Origin: Cavenderia fasciculata
Lineage: Eukaryota; Evosea; Eumycetozoa; Acytosteliales; Cavenderiaceae
Reading direction: 5' to 3'
DNA length: 64,000 bases
Assembly (NCBI RefSeq): GCF_000203815.1
Contig: NW_004457695.1
Location: forward strand, 2,230,054-2,294,053
Shown here: positions 36,386 to 50,866 of the stretch, piece by piece
How the letters are laid out: every line of letters begins with the position of its first letter
Numbering within the stretch: the stretch's first letter is position 1
Translations under genes and position numbers: made by a program
The notes under the pieces: generated by a model
Told to the model about the DNA's origin: nothing
Databases searched by the model: none
The model's input: only the letters and a program-made list of their open reading frames with translations

Positions 36386-39092
36386 ATGGGTAATTCAGCT
36401 AGTAAAAGAGGTGGTGATCAAGACACCAAATTTACTTTAGTCACTGGTATTTACAAGGACTGTGATTGGGATCCAAAGGTTATTAGAAAACTAGTACTCG
36501 ATAAGAAGATATCTCCTTTATATCCTGGTGTAGATACAGAAGCTCCTTCATTAGAGGAATGTCCTATATGTCTATTGGTATGCAGCGGTTGAACAACAAG
36601 TACATTACAGTATAATCACTCATCACTAATCATCCTTTTTTTCTCTAAAACTTTAAGTTCTTCCCATGTTTGAATCGATCAAAGTGTTGTAAAAAAGGTA
36701 TTTGTACAGAATGTTATTTACAAATTAAGAAACCAATGGCAGAGTTGAGTACTATATTGTAAGTTAAAAGAGAGAGAGAGAGAGAAAAAGTAGTATTGAT
36801 ATTAATATTTAATATTTTGTTAGATGCCCATTTTGTAATCATTCATCTTATGGTGTAGTATATACTGGACCATTATCACAAGAGGAAGTACAAAAAGATG
36901 AGATTGAAAAGGCAAAAGTGTTAGAGTTGACGATTCAAATGAAAAAAGAGGAGAATGAAAAGGCCAAGGTAGGAGGGTTTTCTCCGCCAAAGACATTGGT
37001 TCCACCTCCTATCGTCTACTCTCCACCACCTCCTCCACGAAACATACCACCTTCACGCAACACTAGATCGTCTTCTCAATCACATTCACAAAACTCTTCT
37101 TTCCAAGATATGATCTACTCTGGATCCTACTCTGAGAAAGAGGTTGAGGAACTTATGGTTTTAGAGGCAATTAGATTATCTCTTCAACAACAAACTCCAC
37201 CACCACCATTCCCAACTACGACCGCATCAACCTCCCCTTCCTCCTCTATTGCTCCTACTAATACTGATAATAGTAGTAGTAATCATATCAACAATGGTAA
37301 TGATGATACTACCACAACAACTACAACCACCACCTCAACTAATAACAACAACAACAATGTAAATAAGAATGAACAAGATGAAGAATTTTTAGATGAAATT
37401 GAAGATCTAGAAATGAAACTCTCAAATATAGAAATTGAAATTGATCAAATGGATGAAAAGAAAGTTGACCAACAACAACAACAAGTGGAACAAGTAAAAG
37501 AAGAGGATAAAGAAAAAGAAGAAGAAGAGGTAGAAGAGGAAACTTCAACAACAAATACAACCATACCATTACCAAAACCAATAGATAGTCAAGTTGAAAA
37601 TACTCAAGCAATTGGAAAACAAGAAGAAGAAGAAAAAAAGAGTAAAAAGAACTTTTTTGCAGAAGATGAAGACTTTTCATTTAATGTATCAACTGATGCT
37701 TTAAAGAAAATCTCTGGTACTGGTGACAATCATAATAATAATAATATGAATAATAATAATGTAAATAGTGAACTTGTTAACAAATCCGATAACAATAAGT
37801 GTAATAATAATGTATCCAATAATAATAATAATAATAATAATAGTATATTTGAAGATGATGATAGTTATAATATATCAATCAAATCACCATCCAAGACGGT
37901 TCAAACCCTAACCACTGTTTCTACAACTGTTTCCACTTCTACGACCACGACCACCACTACGACCACCTCTACCACAACTACTACAACCACTTTGGGTGAC
38001 CAAGAAGCTTTACTCGCTATCACCTCACCACTTGCGACTGGCAAGGAACCAATCACATCTACCAATACTGGTGGTGCTACTCCCAGCAGCAACAGCAATC
38101 TTTCATTGGGGTTGATTACAGGTGGCGATGACAATCAGAGTCTCTACCACTCGAATTGTGCAACCGTCTCGACTAGTATACTAGACGATCACAGTAACAT
38201 AGATGTAGAGTTGCGTAGTGAAGGGTCGATATTTAGTCGCGAGGAAATGACAAGTCAAGACGAATACTTTTTGGAGCGAGAAGAGGACACTGACCCCATG
38301 AACTTGGGAGGGCAGGGTGTCTCGGGTGCTACCCCCTCTGGCTTCTCTCTCTTTGATGAGAAGCTTCACAGATCACTTTACAACCTCTCTCACTCGAGAC
38401 AGTCCTCTACCAACAGCAACGCTTCTGACCTCTTGTCAACAAAGTCACACCTCAAGAGCAAGAGTAACAGCAAATTGGGTGGATCATTCTACAAACAGAG
38501 CAAACAAGAGAGCACAAGCGATACCATCAGCGTACACTCTTGTTCAGACGATGGAATTGGATCAAGTGGGAATTCTTTGATTATCAACTCTATGATGGTG
38601 ATTGGTGCAAGTGGTAATAATACATCATCACCATCTGTTCCCAACAAAGAAACACCTCTTACTACAGCAGTCAAATTGGCAAAGACCAATAATAGTAATA
38701 TGAATATGAATATGAATGAAAGATTGATCGCTTCTTCATCTGAAGATTCGATTCAAATGGAAACATCTTCAATCAACTCTATGGCTACCACGGCAATCAA
38801 GACAGACGATCTAACTACATCATCAGATCTTTTTTTAAATAATATTCAAAACGAACCAGAAGAAATCAAAGAGGAAGAGGAAGAGGATACAGAGGACAGG
38901 GAGCAAGTGGAAGAGGTTGGACAACAAGGCATTAATAATAATAATAATAGTAATAGCGAATTAGAACAACAACAACAACAAGAGGAACAAGACAATGAAG
39001 ATATTCTAAACAAGAATGAATTTTCAACTCAACCTTATTTAGTTAATAATACAACCTTGTCAAATTCCTTAAATATTTCAAATGATTGGTAA
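36386..39092 (+). CDS. DA2/GW2/SIP5-type RING finger protein
   Basis: Three exons, 36386-36577, 36658-36758 and 36824-39092; 853 residues. The start MGNSASK carries an N-myristoylation-type Gly. The first 115 residues match plant DA2/GW2 E3 ligases and yeast SIP5: [47 protein letters not shown] and [15 protein letters not shown]. The RING-like zinc ligands are intact across two introns. The long C-terminal region is disordered, rich in Pro, Asn, Thr, Glu and Ser. E3 ubiquitin-ligase activity is inferred from plant relatives; membrane tethering is inferred from the N-terminus. The ATG was chosen to retain MGNS; an upstream in-frame extension lacks an ATG. Confidence 0.88.
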
Positions 39093-39533
39093 GAGAGACA
39101 GAGAGAATCAATTCATTTCCATACATACACACAAGTGATATTTTAAGAACAACAAAAAAAAAGAAGATAGAATCCTTCATTTTTGAATAATAATAATAAT
39201 AATAATAATCTACAGTACTCATTAAACCAAATTTTACCAACAACAATAACAATCAAGTTTATGTAAATCTTCTTCTTTTTTAAAAATGGATAATTTTAAT
39301 ACAATGCCATTTATAATTAATTAAAACACAACACAACAACAACAACAACAACAAAGCATATATCGTTCTCATATTTCATTATCATAATAATAATAATAAT
39401 AATAACTTAAATAAATTTTAGAATATATCTATGGACAAGAATATATTTAAAATATTATTCTTTTATTTATTTATTTACAAATGGTGTTTGGTTTTGATTT
39501 TGATTTTAATTTTGATTTAAATATTTATATATT
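39093..39533. other. Convergent 3' flanks
   Basis: AT-rich, with AAT repeats near 39187-39210 and 39385-39402 and an AAC repeat near 39330-39352. Separates two convergent genes; no coding signal. Confidence 0.6.
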
Positions 39534-40642
39534 TTATATTATTGGTTGTTGAACTTTAGGATTATCAAGATAATTAATATTTACAACGATTAAATGGTGT
39601 TGATGATTGGGAGGTGATTTTGATTCTACAGTTACCAAATTATCAATGTTTGTAAATGGTGTAATATCTTGTATGATGAGACTATGTCCATTTAATAGTT
39701 TACACTCGATATAGGTACCTTCCATACCTTCGTAATGAATTTTAACATCACCTCCAAACGAATAAAATACCATCGACGATGATTTATATGGACCTGATGG
39801 CATCATTGATATACGATGTGATGTCTTGATGGCCGATGGTTGTTGTGGGATAGGATTGAGTGTTTGTTCACCAAATTCATAGACGACACAACTGTGGTCG
39901 CACACAGAGTCGCGTGTAAATACGTTAAAGTCATGTGCCTCGTCTTTGGGGTGTGGCTGCACAATGATTGGGATACGAGGATGATGTGGAATCACTGGAG
40001 AGTTGACTCCATCATCTTCAATGTTGTTGAAATTACTTGCACTCTCGGTTTGTGCAAATGATGATATCACTGGTGTTTGTTGGCTGTGTAGACCAGCCGG
40101 TGACAACATGGTCGGTGTTTGTGATGGAGTAAAACTATTGGTAAATGATCCTTGTGACATTGAAGGAGACACTGACAAACTTGAAAAGCTTGAATTAAAT
40201 GGTATACCAGAAGTAGCAGCAGGACATTGACTTTGAAAGATAGAATCGGTATCCCAGCCTCCATTAAACGTGTATGGTCGAAAATAATTTAATTGTACAC
40301 ATATATTTGGTTGTTGTTGATGAAACAATGCAATCTTTGTTCCTTTTAGTAAGATCAATGTTCGAGTATACCCTTCAAATGCTGAAAATGGTCCAACTTG
40401 TTGAATCACAGCTTTAGAAAAAAAAAAAATGAGATGAGAACTATTGTATCAATATATTGATTATATTATATTATACAACCAGCACGTCATCATTCATTAT
40501 ACATACCTGAACTAACTCTCCATTCAAAAGGGTCTTGAACAGACATTCCTTGAGGTTCAACATGAATTTGTGTAGATTTGCCTTTTCCATTCTTCCACAC
40601 TACCAAGTTGTAAGAATTGATTTCCTTTACAATCCACTTCAT
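39534..40642 (-). CDS. HutD/Ves-family cupin-like protein
   Basis: Two exons, 40507-40642 and 39534-40411; 337 residues. The spliced start, VVWKNGKGKSTQIHVEPQG ... FEWRVSSAVIQQVGPFSAFEGYTRTLILLKG, follows the bacterial HutD/Ves pattern (WKNGGG-T, WR-S-A, GPFS-FPGY-R-L-LL-G). The C-terminal half continues the fold (CVVYEF, YIECKLLNGHSLIIQDI). A Ser/Thr/Gln-rich insert of about 130 residues splits the domain; bacterial relatives are near 190 residues. HutD is linked to histidine utilisation and Ves to cold response in bacteria, but the biochemical role is not established. It shares a 1-kb divergent upstream region with the TFIIIC gene. Confidence 0.75.
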
Positions 40643-41652
40643 TTTATTGATTGATACTACAAATCTACTAATCTACTAATCTACTGCTACTACTACTACT
40701 AGTTATTGTAAATGTTGCTTTGAATGAAATATTAAAATATTATTGATTTTCAAGTTTATTCATCAAACTGTAACTGTGCTGTGAAGATAACTAATCTAAA
40801 AGTGGAGTGGTCGTGGTTAGGGTTATTTTTTTGAAAAGGGTAAAATATGAATATTAAATTTAAATTAAATACATCGGACCATGTTTGGATGTTGGATATC
40901 CAAACACCATGACTAGGCCATATATATCCAAGACGTTAAGTCATTCTCATCCTGGTTGATACATTTAATTTAATTTACCAACAACTATCGTAATTAAAAG
41001 GGGTGGTGGTGGAGTACTTACAACCTATTGAAATTAACCTAACCAGGGCGCCTCTCTCAGAGAGAGAATCATATTATCTCTTATTATCGTCTAATAATTA
41101 TAAATAATACAAGACTATAGGATTCTCTCTGTGAAGATACTCTTTGTTCACTTTTTTTGTTCCCTACAGGTCTATATGCTAAGGGTGAATGACTCTAGTC
41201 TAAAGTTAGGGGTATAGTTGAATAAAAGGTATGTGTGTAAACGAGTATTAGTCTGTTTGATAAAAGTCTATGTTCAGATGTATTAATAAATGATAAGCTT
41301 TGCGGATTCGTTTGATATGTAATCTTCTGTTGAGAAACGTGACCATCAGTCAGATTACCCTTTGTCTTTTTGGAAACATTGCTATTGAGTCAAGGTTGAG
41401 CTAAATAAACTTGAAGAATTTTCTTTATGTTCGTTGGTTGGTTATGATTACGACTACTAATAGATAATAATGATATGACTTATACAACCTTGATGATGAT
41501 GAGATGATGATAGTTCACGAATGGTGAGTTGGTTCACTTCCCTCCCTTTTTTTTTTAATTTTATTAATCTTGGTTTCATTTGATTTGTCCCATTTATATA
41601 TATTTATATATATGCCGATCGAGCATAGATAGATATAGATATAGAATAGAAG
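40643..41652. other. Divergent promoter region with inverted repeats
   Basis: Between the HutD-like and TFIIIC genes. Holds an inverted repeat at 40882-40906 (TGTTTGGAT, seven bases, ATCCAAACA) overlapping the 12-base palindrome TTGGATATCCAA. A CTCTCTCAGAGAGAG element lies near 41053-41067. No gene seen. Confidence 0.6.
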
Positions 41653-44440
41653 ATGCCACCTAAAGCAACACCAAAAAAGAAGACTAAAACTGAAGAGAAG
41701 GAATCAGGAGGAGGAGGATCAGATACTCCGGCCTTGCCAACCAAACGAACAGCTCTCAAAACAAAAGCTAAAAAGAAAGATGAAGCAGTTGCAACAGACA
41801 CACAACAAACCAATATCCTTTCATTCTTTTCTTTAAAGAAGAAACCTGATGAAGTCGTTAACAATGATGATGATGATGATGTTAACATCAAGAAAGAACC
41901 AACTCTAGAAAAAGAAAAAGAAAAAGAAAAGGAAAAGGAAAAGGAAGATACTAGTACTACTACAACAACTAAAGCAACTAAAACAACTAAAACAACTAAA
42001 ACAACTAAAACAACTAAAACAACTAAAACAACTAAAGCAACGAAAACAACGAAAACAACAACACCAACAAAAACTATTGGAAAGAGAAAATCAAGAGATC
42101 AAGATAATGATCAACAAGAAGAAGAAGAAGAAGAAGAAGAAGTAGAAGTAGAAGTAGAAGATGATAAAGAACCAAAAGATATGGATGTGGATGATAGTAG
42201 TTCAACAACTACTTCTAAAACAAATATTAAACCATTGGCAAAGAAACCAGCGGCTAAATCACCAAAAAGAGTAACATCGTATCAAGCCACTGAACAAGTG
42301 GTTGACAGAGGACCTGGAAAACGACAAATCAAACAAGGTGGTTTAATGGCCTTGTTTAGAGCTGTACAAGATCAAAAGAAAAAAGATGATCGTGATAGTA
42401 GCAGTGGTAGTGACAGTGGTTCATCTGAATCTGGTGAAGACTATGAAACAGAATCTGACAATGACGATCATGTAGACACTGAATCAGAAGAAGATGATGA
42501 TAAAAAAAAGAAAAAAAAGGTTGTAGACTCTTCTGCGTCCTCTTCAGAGGAGGAGGAAGATGATGATACAGATATGCAAGAAGATGAAGAGGAGGAAGAA
42601 GAATATAACCCAAGATCAAGGTCAAAGAAACCAGCAACACCTAAAAAACCAACACCAAAGAAATCGGCAAAATCAACACCCAAGAAACCAACACCAAGAA
42701 AACCATCAAAAGCAACATCTAAACGCGAAAGCTATCGAAGAAAGACTCCAAGAGTTGGACCTATTCAATTGGCATCGGACCCTCAATACACTGATGAAAC
42801 TATTAGACTATTGGAAGAACATCTACCCACATTTACATTGATTGAAAACTTCCAAGACTATCTTCAAACAGATACCGAGTCTATCGAAATGCGATACGAT
42901 GCCAAAAAAAAAGAAGAATCCTTTAAATTACAAAGATTCGAATCAACTTTGAATACAGTGTCTGATGGAGAGGAAATTTTAATGTTTTGTGGTGGTTCCA
43001 TTAGAGCAATGGAATGGTGTCCATTACCAAATAATTCTAGTACGTGTTAACAAAAAGAAAAGAAAAAAATATATTTATTTATTTATTTATTTATTTTATT
43101 TTATATTTTTTTAAAGAAATGCAATATTTAGCGGTAGCATGTAATAGAAATGTTAGATATTCACATTTATATATAAAATTACATCAAGGTAAATCAATGA
43201 TACAGGTGTGGGAATTTAATACTGAGGAAGAGGATAGTATTCCAACACTTTTATTTGGGTTAGCACATAATGGAGAGGTTGTTATCAGTATGAAATGGAT
43301 TCCAAATGGTTGTTTATCACATAAATCAAAAATAGATAGATTGGGTATTTTGGTGGTTGCTTTTGGTGATGCAACTGTAAAGGCATATAGTATTCCTCCT
43401 CCATCTGAAATTAAAAAGTTGAAACAGAATCCAATCGTTTTAGATATCAAACCATTCTATGATGTCAGTGTAACAAGATTTGATCAAAAAGTTAATCTAA
43501 TCACTAGTATGGATGTAACAATTAAAGATGCAAATATTTTAATCTTGATTGGTTGTATAAATGGTAAATAATAATAATAATAGTGAAATCTTGAATCTAT
43601 ATGATCATATACATACATACATATTTATTAACTTTATTCTTTTTATTGATTTAGGATTAATTTTAATTTTTGATCTTCAAAATCTAAATATGAATCCAAT
43701 CTTTGCAAAAATGACTGATAAATATGTTATCGATCTTACATGGTGCCCTCATGATAGTTTTAAATTTACATCTTTGCATATGAATTCAAGATACCTTTGG
43801 GATAGACGTGAACTATTACCAGTCACTGAAAAGGAAATCAACAATTATACATTTTCCAACAAGTTGTTGTGGCCCTCTACCAAATTCCCAATGATTCTCG
43901 TCGCCGAAGATGATTTCCTAAGAATCAACCATGCTTTTAAAATGCCAACCATTGGTGTCAAAGTGAGTGATTTCCAAATCCTCGATGTAGATTATTCACA
44001 AAATGGTTTGGTTGCAGTATCAACTACAAATGGTGAAGTTTTGGCTTATTATTTAAATTTTTTTAGAAGAGATTATACTGTAAGAAAAATAGAAAAAGAA
44101 AATAGATAATTTATATTTATTGATATATACTTTTTTTTTTTTTTTTGAATCAATATAGTCAGAACCACTCATTCATTTAAAAGAACAAACATTAAAAGAT
44201 AATATTTTAGAATTATCTCGTGATACTTATACAACCGATTTTCCATTAGAATATGAAGCTCCGGCATTTAGAACTGGAACTGGTCTTTCTCAACTCAAAC
44301 AAGTCCATCAATTGGACTTCCCATCGACCGATCTTGCAGTCACTAAACTTTCATGGAACAAGAATGAAAATGCAAGTAGGTGGTTAGCATCTGGTAGTAA
44401 ACTTGGAATCGTTCGAGTCCGTTTAATTGATCAACAATAA
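41653..44440 (+). CDS. TFIIIC WD40 subunit (GTF3C2-like)
   Basis: Four exons: 41653-43039, 43117-43563, 43655-44079 and 44159-44440; 846 residues. The N-terminal 370 residues are lysine/acidic low complexity with TKTTK and KEKE repeats and SerGluAsp blocks. The C-terminal half matches the beta-propeller of human GTF3C2: FCGGSIRAMEWCP, IQVWEF, GLAHNGEVVISMKWIP, LGILVVAFGDATVKAYSIP, LTWCPHDSF, and a final WLASGSKLGIVRV. It would be part of TFIIIC, which binds the internal A and B boxes of tRNA genes and recruits TFIIIB for RNA polymerase III. The call rests on motif order; other WD40 proteins are less likely. Confidence 0.78.
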
Positions 44441-44614
44441 AATTGAATCAATATAATGAGATTAATTAATTTATAACCTACATCAAGATTTGTTTTTGTT
44501 TTTTTTTTTTTTGAACAACCACCAAAACGGGTAATTTAAATTATTTGATTCATTCATTATTGTCTTGATGTTAATCAGATTTTAAGATTAGATAGATAGA
44601 TAGATATATTTTAG

Positions 44615-47132
44615 ATGAGTGAACAAGTATTGGAAGTAGTCACTCTTATATGGTCAAAAGGATATATAGATAATCGAGATGTACAACATTTCATCAAATC
44701 AAATAGATCAATCTATGTAGATTGTATTAGGAATAATACATTGTATAGGACTATATCAAAACTATATCTGTTGAAATATATTACATTGTTGTGTAGATTA
44801 AAGTTAATACCTTCAATCTATACCAATAATAACAACAATCAAATTAAAGCAAGATCATTACTACCACTACCATTTGTACATAATGCACAGATCATTCAAT
44901 TCATTCAACAACAACAACAACAGACACCGTTTGCCGAAACACCAAAGATTGCTCATCAACTGGGTGAATTGATCGAGATTATCGATTGTTACATACCGTC
45001 GCACAGCGATCTATTAAACTCTCTTTCTCACAATGAATTGTACACCTCACTATTGCAATCATCGATTGTTACCGGTACAAATAGTAGTGGAAAGAGACAT
45101 AGTAGTCGTGAAGTATACCATCAACTATCATTTATTGATAGATTACAATCTTATTTAATCTTACAACCCAATCAACCAAATCAACAACCAAATCAACAAC
45201 AACAACAAAATCATTCAAACTATTTAAATGTATTATCATTAATATTAAAGGTTATGTATACATTTCAATCTTTAAACCTATTTAAAACAACAAATATACC
45301 TCAACAATCAACCAATAGTTTAAAATTATCAAATCAAGCAATTGTTCAATTTCAAAACCAATTACCAACACTTGATGCTTCTGTAATCCTTCAACTCTTG
45401 CAAATAGCTCCGTGTTGTAATGGAGAGATTTCACCTATTCCTTTGATGACGGCGGTCAGTCGAGGAAACGCCATGGCACTTAAACTATTGCTCTCCATCC
45501 CCAACATGTACCATATTCATAGTAAAGTGGCTGGTTCACAAAGAAATGCATTGTTCTATGCCAGTAATAGAGAGGTGACACTCTACTTGTTACAACAACG
45601 TGTTAAAACAGATCAACCAGATGTCTATGGAATGCTGCCAATACATCAAAAAGCATCGACTGGCACAATCGACGTTATCAAGTGTCTGTTGGACGACACA
45701 ACCATCAACACTCAAGATTTGGCACAGAATACACCTCTTCATTGGGCATCTTTAAAAGGACATTTACCAGCTGTTAAACTTCTCATTAGTTCAGGTGCAA
45801 GAAATAATATTGTCAATGCTCAAGGTCGATTCCCTATTCACAACTCTGCACTTGAAGGACACTTGGAAATGGTCAAATACTATATAGATTTCTATAGTCG
45901 ATCTTCTTTGAGAGGGTCAATGAAAGCAACATCTATTCAATTGCCAGACAAGGAATACAACACACCTATCGATCTATCAGTACTACATAACCATTTTGCA
46001 TGTACCTTTGAAATGCTTCGTTATGAAGGTGTCATTGTTCCAAGCTCGGAAATCGATCTTTCACATGCCAGTCGTATTGGATCTGGTGCTTTTGCTGATG
46101 TCTATCAAATTCGTTGGAGAGATAGATTGGTAGCCGTTAAAAAAGTAAAATATCAAAAATTAATTGAATCTGGTAAATCAGATCATTGGATTATTTCAAA
46201 ATTCATTTTAGAAGTTGCGTTAATGGTGTAAGTCAAAAAAAAGAAAAAGAAAAAGAAAAATAAGAAATATTGATATATTTATTAATTTTTCTTTCTGTTT
46301 TTTAGAAAATTATCACATCTTCAAAGTTTTGTAAAATTATATGGTACAGTTATAGAACAAAATGAATTAATGTTGGTTTTAGAATATTGTACACATGGTA
46401 GTTTATATAATATATTAAATAGTATTGGTAATGATCAAATTATAAGTTCATTACCTTCAATCAATATATTGGCTCAAAGTTTAGCAAATGGAATGGCCTA
46501 TCTACATGGTTTATCACCTCAAATCATTCATAGAGATTTAACATCTCAAAATATTTTATTGGATTCTTCTGGTTCTGCAAAGGTAACAAACAAAAACAAA
46601 AGGATCATTTGTTCTTGCTTATACTTTTTTTTCTTTTTATTTTATTTAGATTGCAGATTTTGGAATATCAAGATTTAAAAATGAAATTGGTGATAAAACA
46701 ATGACATCTATTGGAAATCCAAGATGGAGAGCACCAGAAGTAACAAAGGGACAGAAATATAGTGAAAAGGTAGATGTTTTTGGATTTGGTATGATTCTCT
46801 ATGAAATGTTTACAAGACGATATCCATTCCACGAATTTGAAGCCATTCAAGCTTCATTTAAAATAGCTGGTGGTGAAAGACCAGTTGTTCCACCCTATGT
46901 TGACAGTAGGTGGTCCAAACTCATACAAAGATGCTGGGATCACACTCCCTCGAATCGTCCATCATTCCTTGAAGTCACCACTATCCTCCAACAACTACCT
47001 ATTGCCAACATCAAACTATTTAGCGATCCTGTAATGTCATTTTTTGGTTCAACCACTACAAATACAATAGCAACAAATACAACAGATATACCAATGTCAG
47101 AAACATCTGATGGATCTTATGAAATAGACTAA
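44615..47132 (+). CDS. Ankyrin-repeat TKL protein kinase
   Basis: Three exons: 44615-46227, 46306-46582 and 46650-47132; 790 residues. Residues 1-260 are novel and Gln/Asn-containing. Ankyrin repeats follow at about 265-440 (YGMLPIHQKASTGTIDVIKCL and NTPLHWASLKGHLPAVKLL). The kinase domain (about 480-755) has IGSGAFADVYQIRW, VAVKK, HRDLTSQN, ADFGIS, NPRWRAPE and the W-II-CW-like RCWDHTPSNRP end, all typical of tyrosine-kinase-like (TKL) kinases. All catalytic residues are present. Dictyostelids have several ankyrin-TKL kinases; I do not assign a specific orthologue. Confidence 0.9.
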
Positions 47133-47194
47133 AAAGGTAGATATAATAAATAATAAATTGATTGATTGATTTATGTATAGAATAATTGTATGAT

Positions 47195-48108
47195 TTAGTT
47201 GAATAAAAGATTTTTTCTAGACTCGATGACTTCATTGTCTTTGGTAGATATAACCAACTCTACAAAAACTAATATGGCACATAAACCTTCCAAAGTAAAG
47301 CTGGCAATATTGATTGGAATTGCATAGGGATGGTCAGAATCTGATGACGATGAGCTTTTTGTCGTAAGCATGTCAGTGTAGCCTCGACTCCAAATGATTG
47401 ATTGGAGAATAACAAAACCAACAAAGCAAATACTACTAGCGGCAGTTAGAAAAAGTCTGGCAACAGTAGACAGTGTTCTTGGCTTGCTATTTTGACCAAT
47501 AGAAAGAGCAAGGAACTTTATAATCGGTGATATAAAGAATAGATACCCAGCTGCAGTACCATGAATAGCAATCAAAAATAAGTTATCTCTACCTCCATTA
47601 AAGGAAGCAGTAGGAATCAATCCTATTACTATGATAGAAATATAACAAGATGAATTAATTGCTTGTAACCATGATCTACTATATCTAACTGTATCACTTT
47701 TAATAAAACATATTCCTTTTAAAAATAATTAGTATGAAAGAAAAAGAAAGTACTATCGGTTTAGTTACCTGCTGATAGTAGAGAAGCAAAGAAAATTCTA
47801 CCCGATGCTTGATTAAAATTACTATTTAGAGTAGAAATGGTTGATGGAAACTCTACCCAATCTCGATTTAAACTTCCAGAACATATGGACAAAATAACTC
47901 CCAATATGCCACACACAACTGCCAATACTTCATATTGATAGGGTGCAGAATTATTTACAAATGTCACAAACCTATCCAACCTGGTTGTGCGGGTACTAGT
48001 TTCCAAACTTGTAATGGTAGTTGTTTCTATTACTTTTTGATCGTCCTCATCGTAGGATCTTGTAATTTTAGTGTTGCTACTACTGCTACTACTACTTTCA
48101 TCAATCAT
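47195..48108 (-). CDS. Multipass membrane protein, unknown function
   Basis: Two exons, 47769-48108 and 47195-47715; 286 residues. A Ser-rich acidic cytosolic N-terminus is followed by about five hydrophobic segments, for example VLAVVCGILGVILSICSG, ISIIVIGLIPTASF, GTAAGYLFFISPIIKFLAL and ASFTLEGLCAILVFVELV. The topology is reminiscent of Frag1/DRAM/Sfk1 proteins, but I see no decisive motif. The end of the gene converges on the ankyrin kinase with only about 60 bases between stops. Confidence 0.75.
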
Positions 48109-48512
48109 GATGTTTCAAAGGTATATAAACCTATAATTTTATAAAAATAATATAAATATAAATAGTAATTAAATTGTTAAACTTACTTTTTCAACTCTCT
48201 CTTTTAACAGAGAGAGGTTAATTTATAATTATAAATTTAATAAATTAGCTGTTAATATTATTATTAATCATCATCCCCCTTTCATTCCATTAAAAAATGA
48301 TCTAATCCTTAATCTATAAAATGGAATGAATATATATATTTGTTTTCCAAAAAGTAGATCCATCATCATATGTTAATGAGAACAAAGGTGGTGTCAATTC
48401 CAAATGATAAATATATATAAGTTGTTTGCTCTGAGAATAAATGTCTTGTTTCCTTGGAACATCTATCTATCTTGTTTTTTTTATATTATAACCAAAACAT
48501 TTATTATACTTT
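48109..48512. other. Short intergenic with hairpin
   Basis: Upstream of the multipass gene and downstream of LAMTOR2. A CTCTCTCTTTTAACAGAGAG hairpin lies near 48195-48214. It may fall in the 5' leader of the multipass gene, because an AAGTAAG donor-like string is adjacent on the minus strand. No coding frame. Confidence 0.45.
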
Positions 48513-49114
48513 TTAAACTTGTTCAACTTGACTTAATGGTTCTTGTAAATATTCACGTAATTTGGTAGCCTATAAATGATTGATTGAATGTGTTTAGTAC
48601 AACAGTTAAAAGGCTATAGATAGATCACTATACTCTCTGTTTTCTCTCTATCTTTTTTTTTTACCTTTGTCTTTAATAAACCAAATTCAACGGTAGGTTC
48701 AGCATATATACATAACAATAATTTAGCAACCTTTGTGATAACGAGTCTTCCTTCTTCGCAATCAACGAGTTGGTATTGGAGTTCGTCGTTTCTGTTGTAT
48801 GATGTCCAAATGCTAGATGAAATAGCTGATACAATCTTTGCTGTGTTATGATCATTAGAGTCTGAGCATGCAATCAATGAACCATCTTCTTTCATTAATC
48901 TATATATTTATATAGATAGATAGATAGTAGAGTTGAAAGATTCAATTAGAGGGGAATGTTTCCTTTCGACTGTAATTCGAAGATGATGAAATGTATGTGT
49001 ATCTATCTTTCTATCTTTATTCGTTCTAGTGTTTGACACCTACAATACACCCTTAACATCGTTGCTATTTGAGGCTTGTTGTAAAACTTGTGGAATAACT
49101 TTAGATCTTAACAT
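48513..49114 (-). CDS. lamtor2: Ragulator subunit LAMTOR2 (p14, roadblock fold)
   Basis: Three exons: 49044-49114, 48665-48899 and 48513-48569; 120 residues against 125 in human. Matches include MLRSKVIPQVLQQA, LMKEDGSLIACS, ISSSIWTSYNRN, LVDCEEGRLVITKVAKLLL, EPTVEFGLLKTK and LREYLQEPLSQV, following human p14 nearly end to end. The first intron uses the GTAGGT donor inside a Leu codon. It is a late-endosomal/lysosomal scaffold with LAMTOR3 that anchors Rag GTPases and TORC1 and binds MAPK scaffolding partners. The gene is next to Asa1, which also acts in TOR kinase biogenesis. Confidence 0.93.
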
Positions 49115-49283
49115 TCTTTCTTTTTCTTTCTTTGTATATATATATAAAACAAGACGATATTTATCACTAATATTAAAGAATCCAATCGAATAGTCTTCCT
49201 CAAGAATGAAATTTTTCTATTTTTTTTTTTTTTTATAATATTTATTTTTTTGATTAATATTAATAATATAATCTCTGGTCTAT

Positions 49284-50636
<1,353 letters not shown>

Positions 50637-50866
50637 TATCGATCTTAAAGATTAATTATATGGTTATTATGTTTAATGATAATTATATCGACCGACCTAC
50701 CTACTAAACCAAACCACAAATTAAAATATTAATTTAAAAATAATCATACCGTGATCCATTTCTCAAACCCACTCCACTCCTTGTTGGTTGGGTATCTATT
50801 TTTAATTCATTGTATTTGTATGTGTTTGAAAGGCATATCTATAGATAAGATGCCAATTTATCAAAG
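50637..50866. promoter_or_regulatory. Compact divergent promoter, Asa1-like and Arf-like genes
   Basis: Only 230 bases separate two divergent ATGs. AT-rich, with a CACTCCACTCC stretch near 50772-50782. Shared regulation is inference from spacing. Confidence 0.45.
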
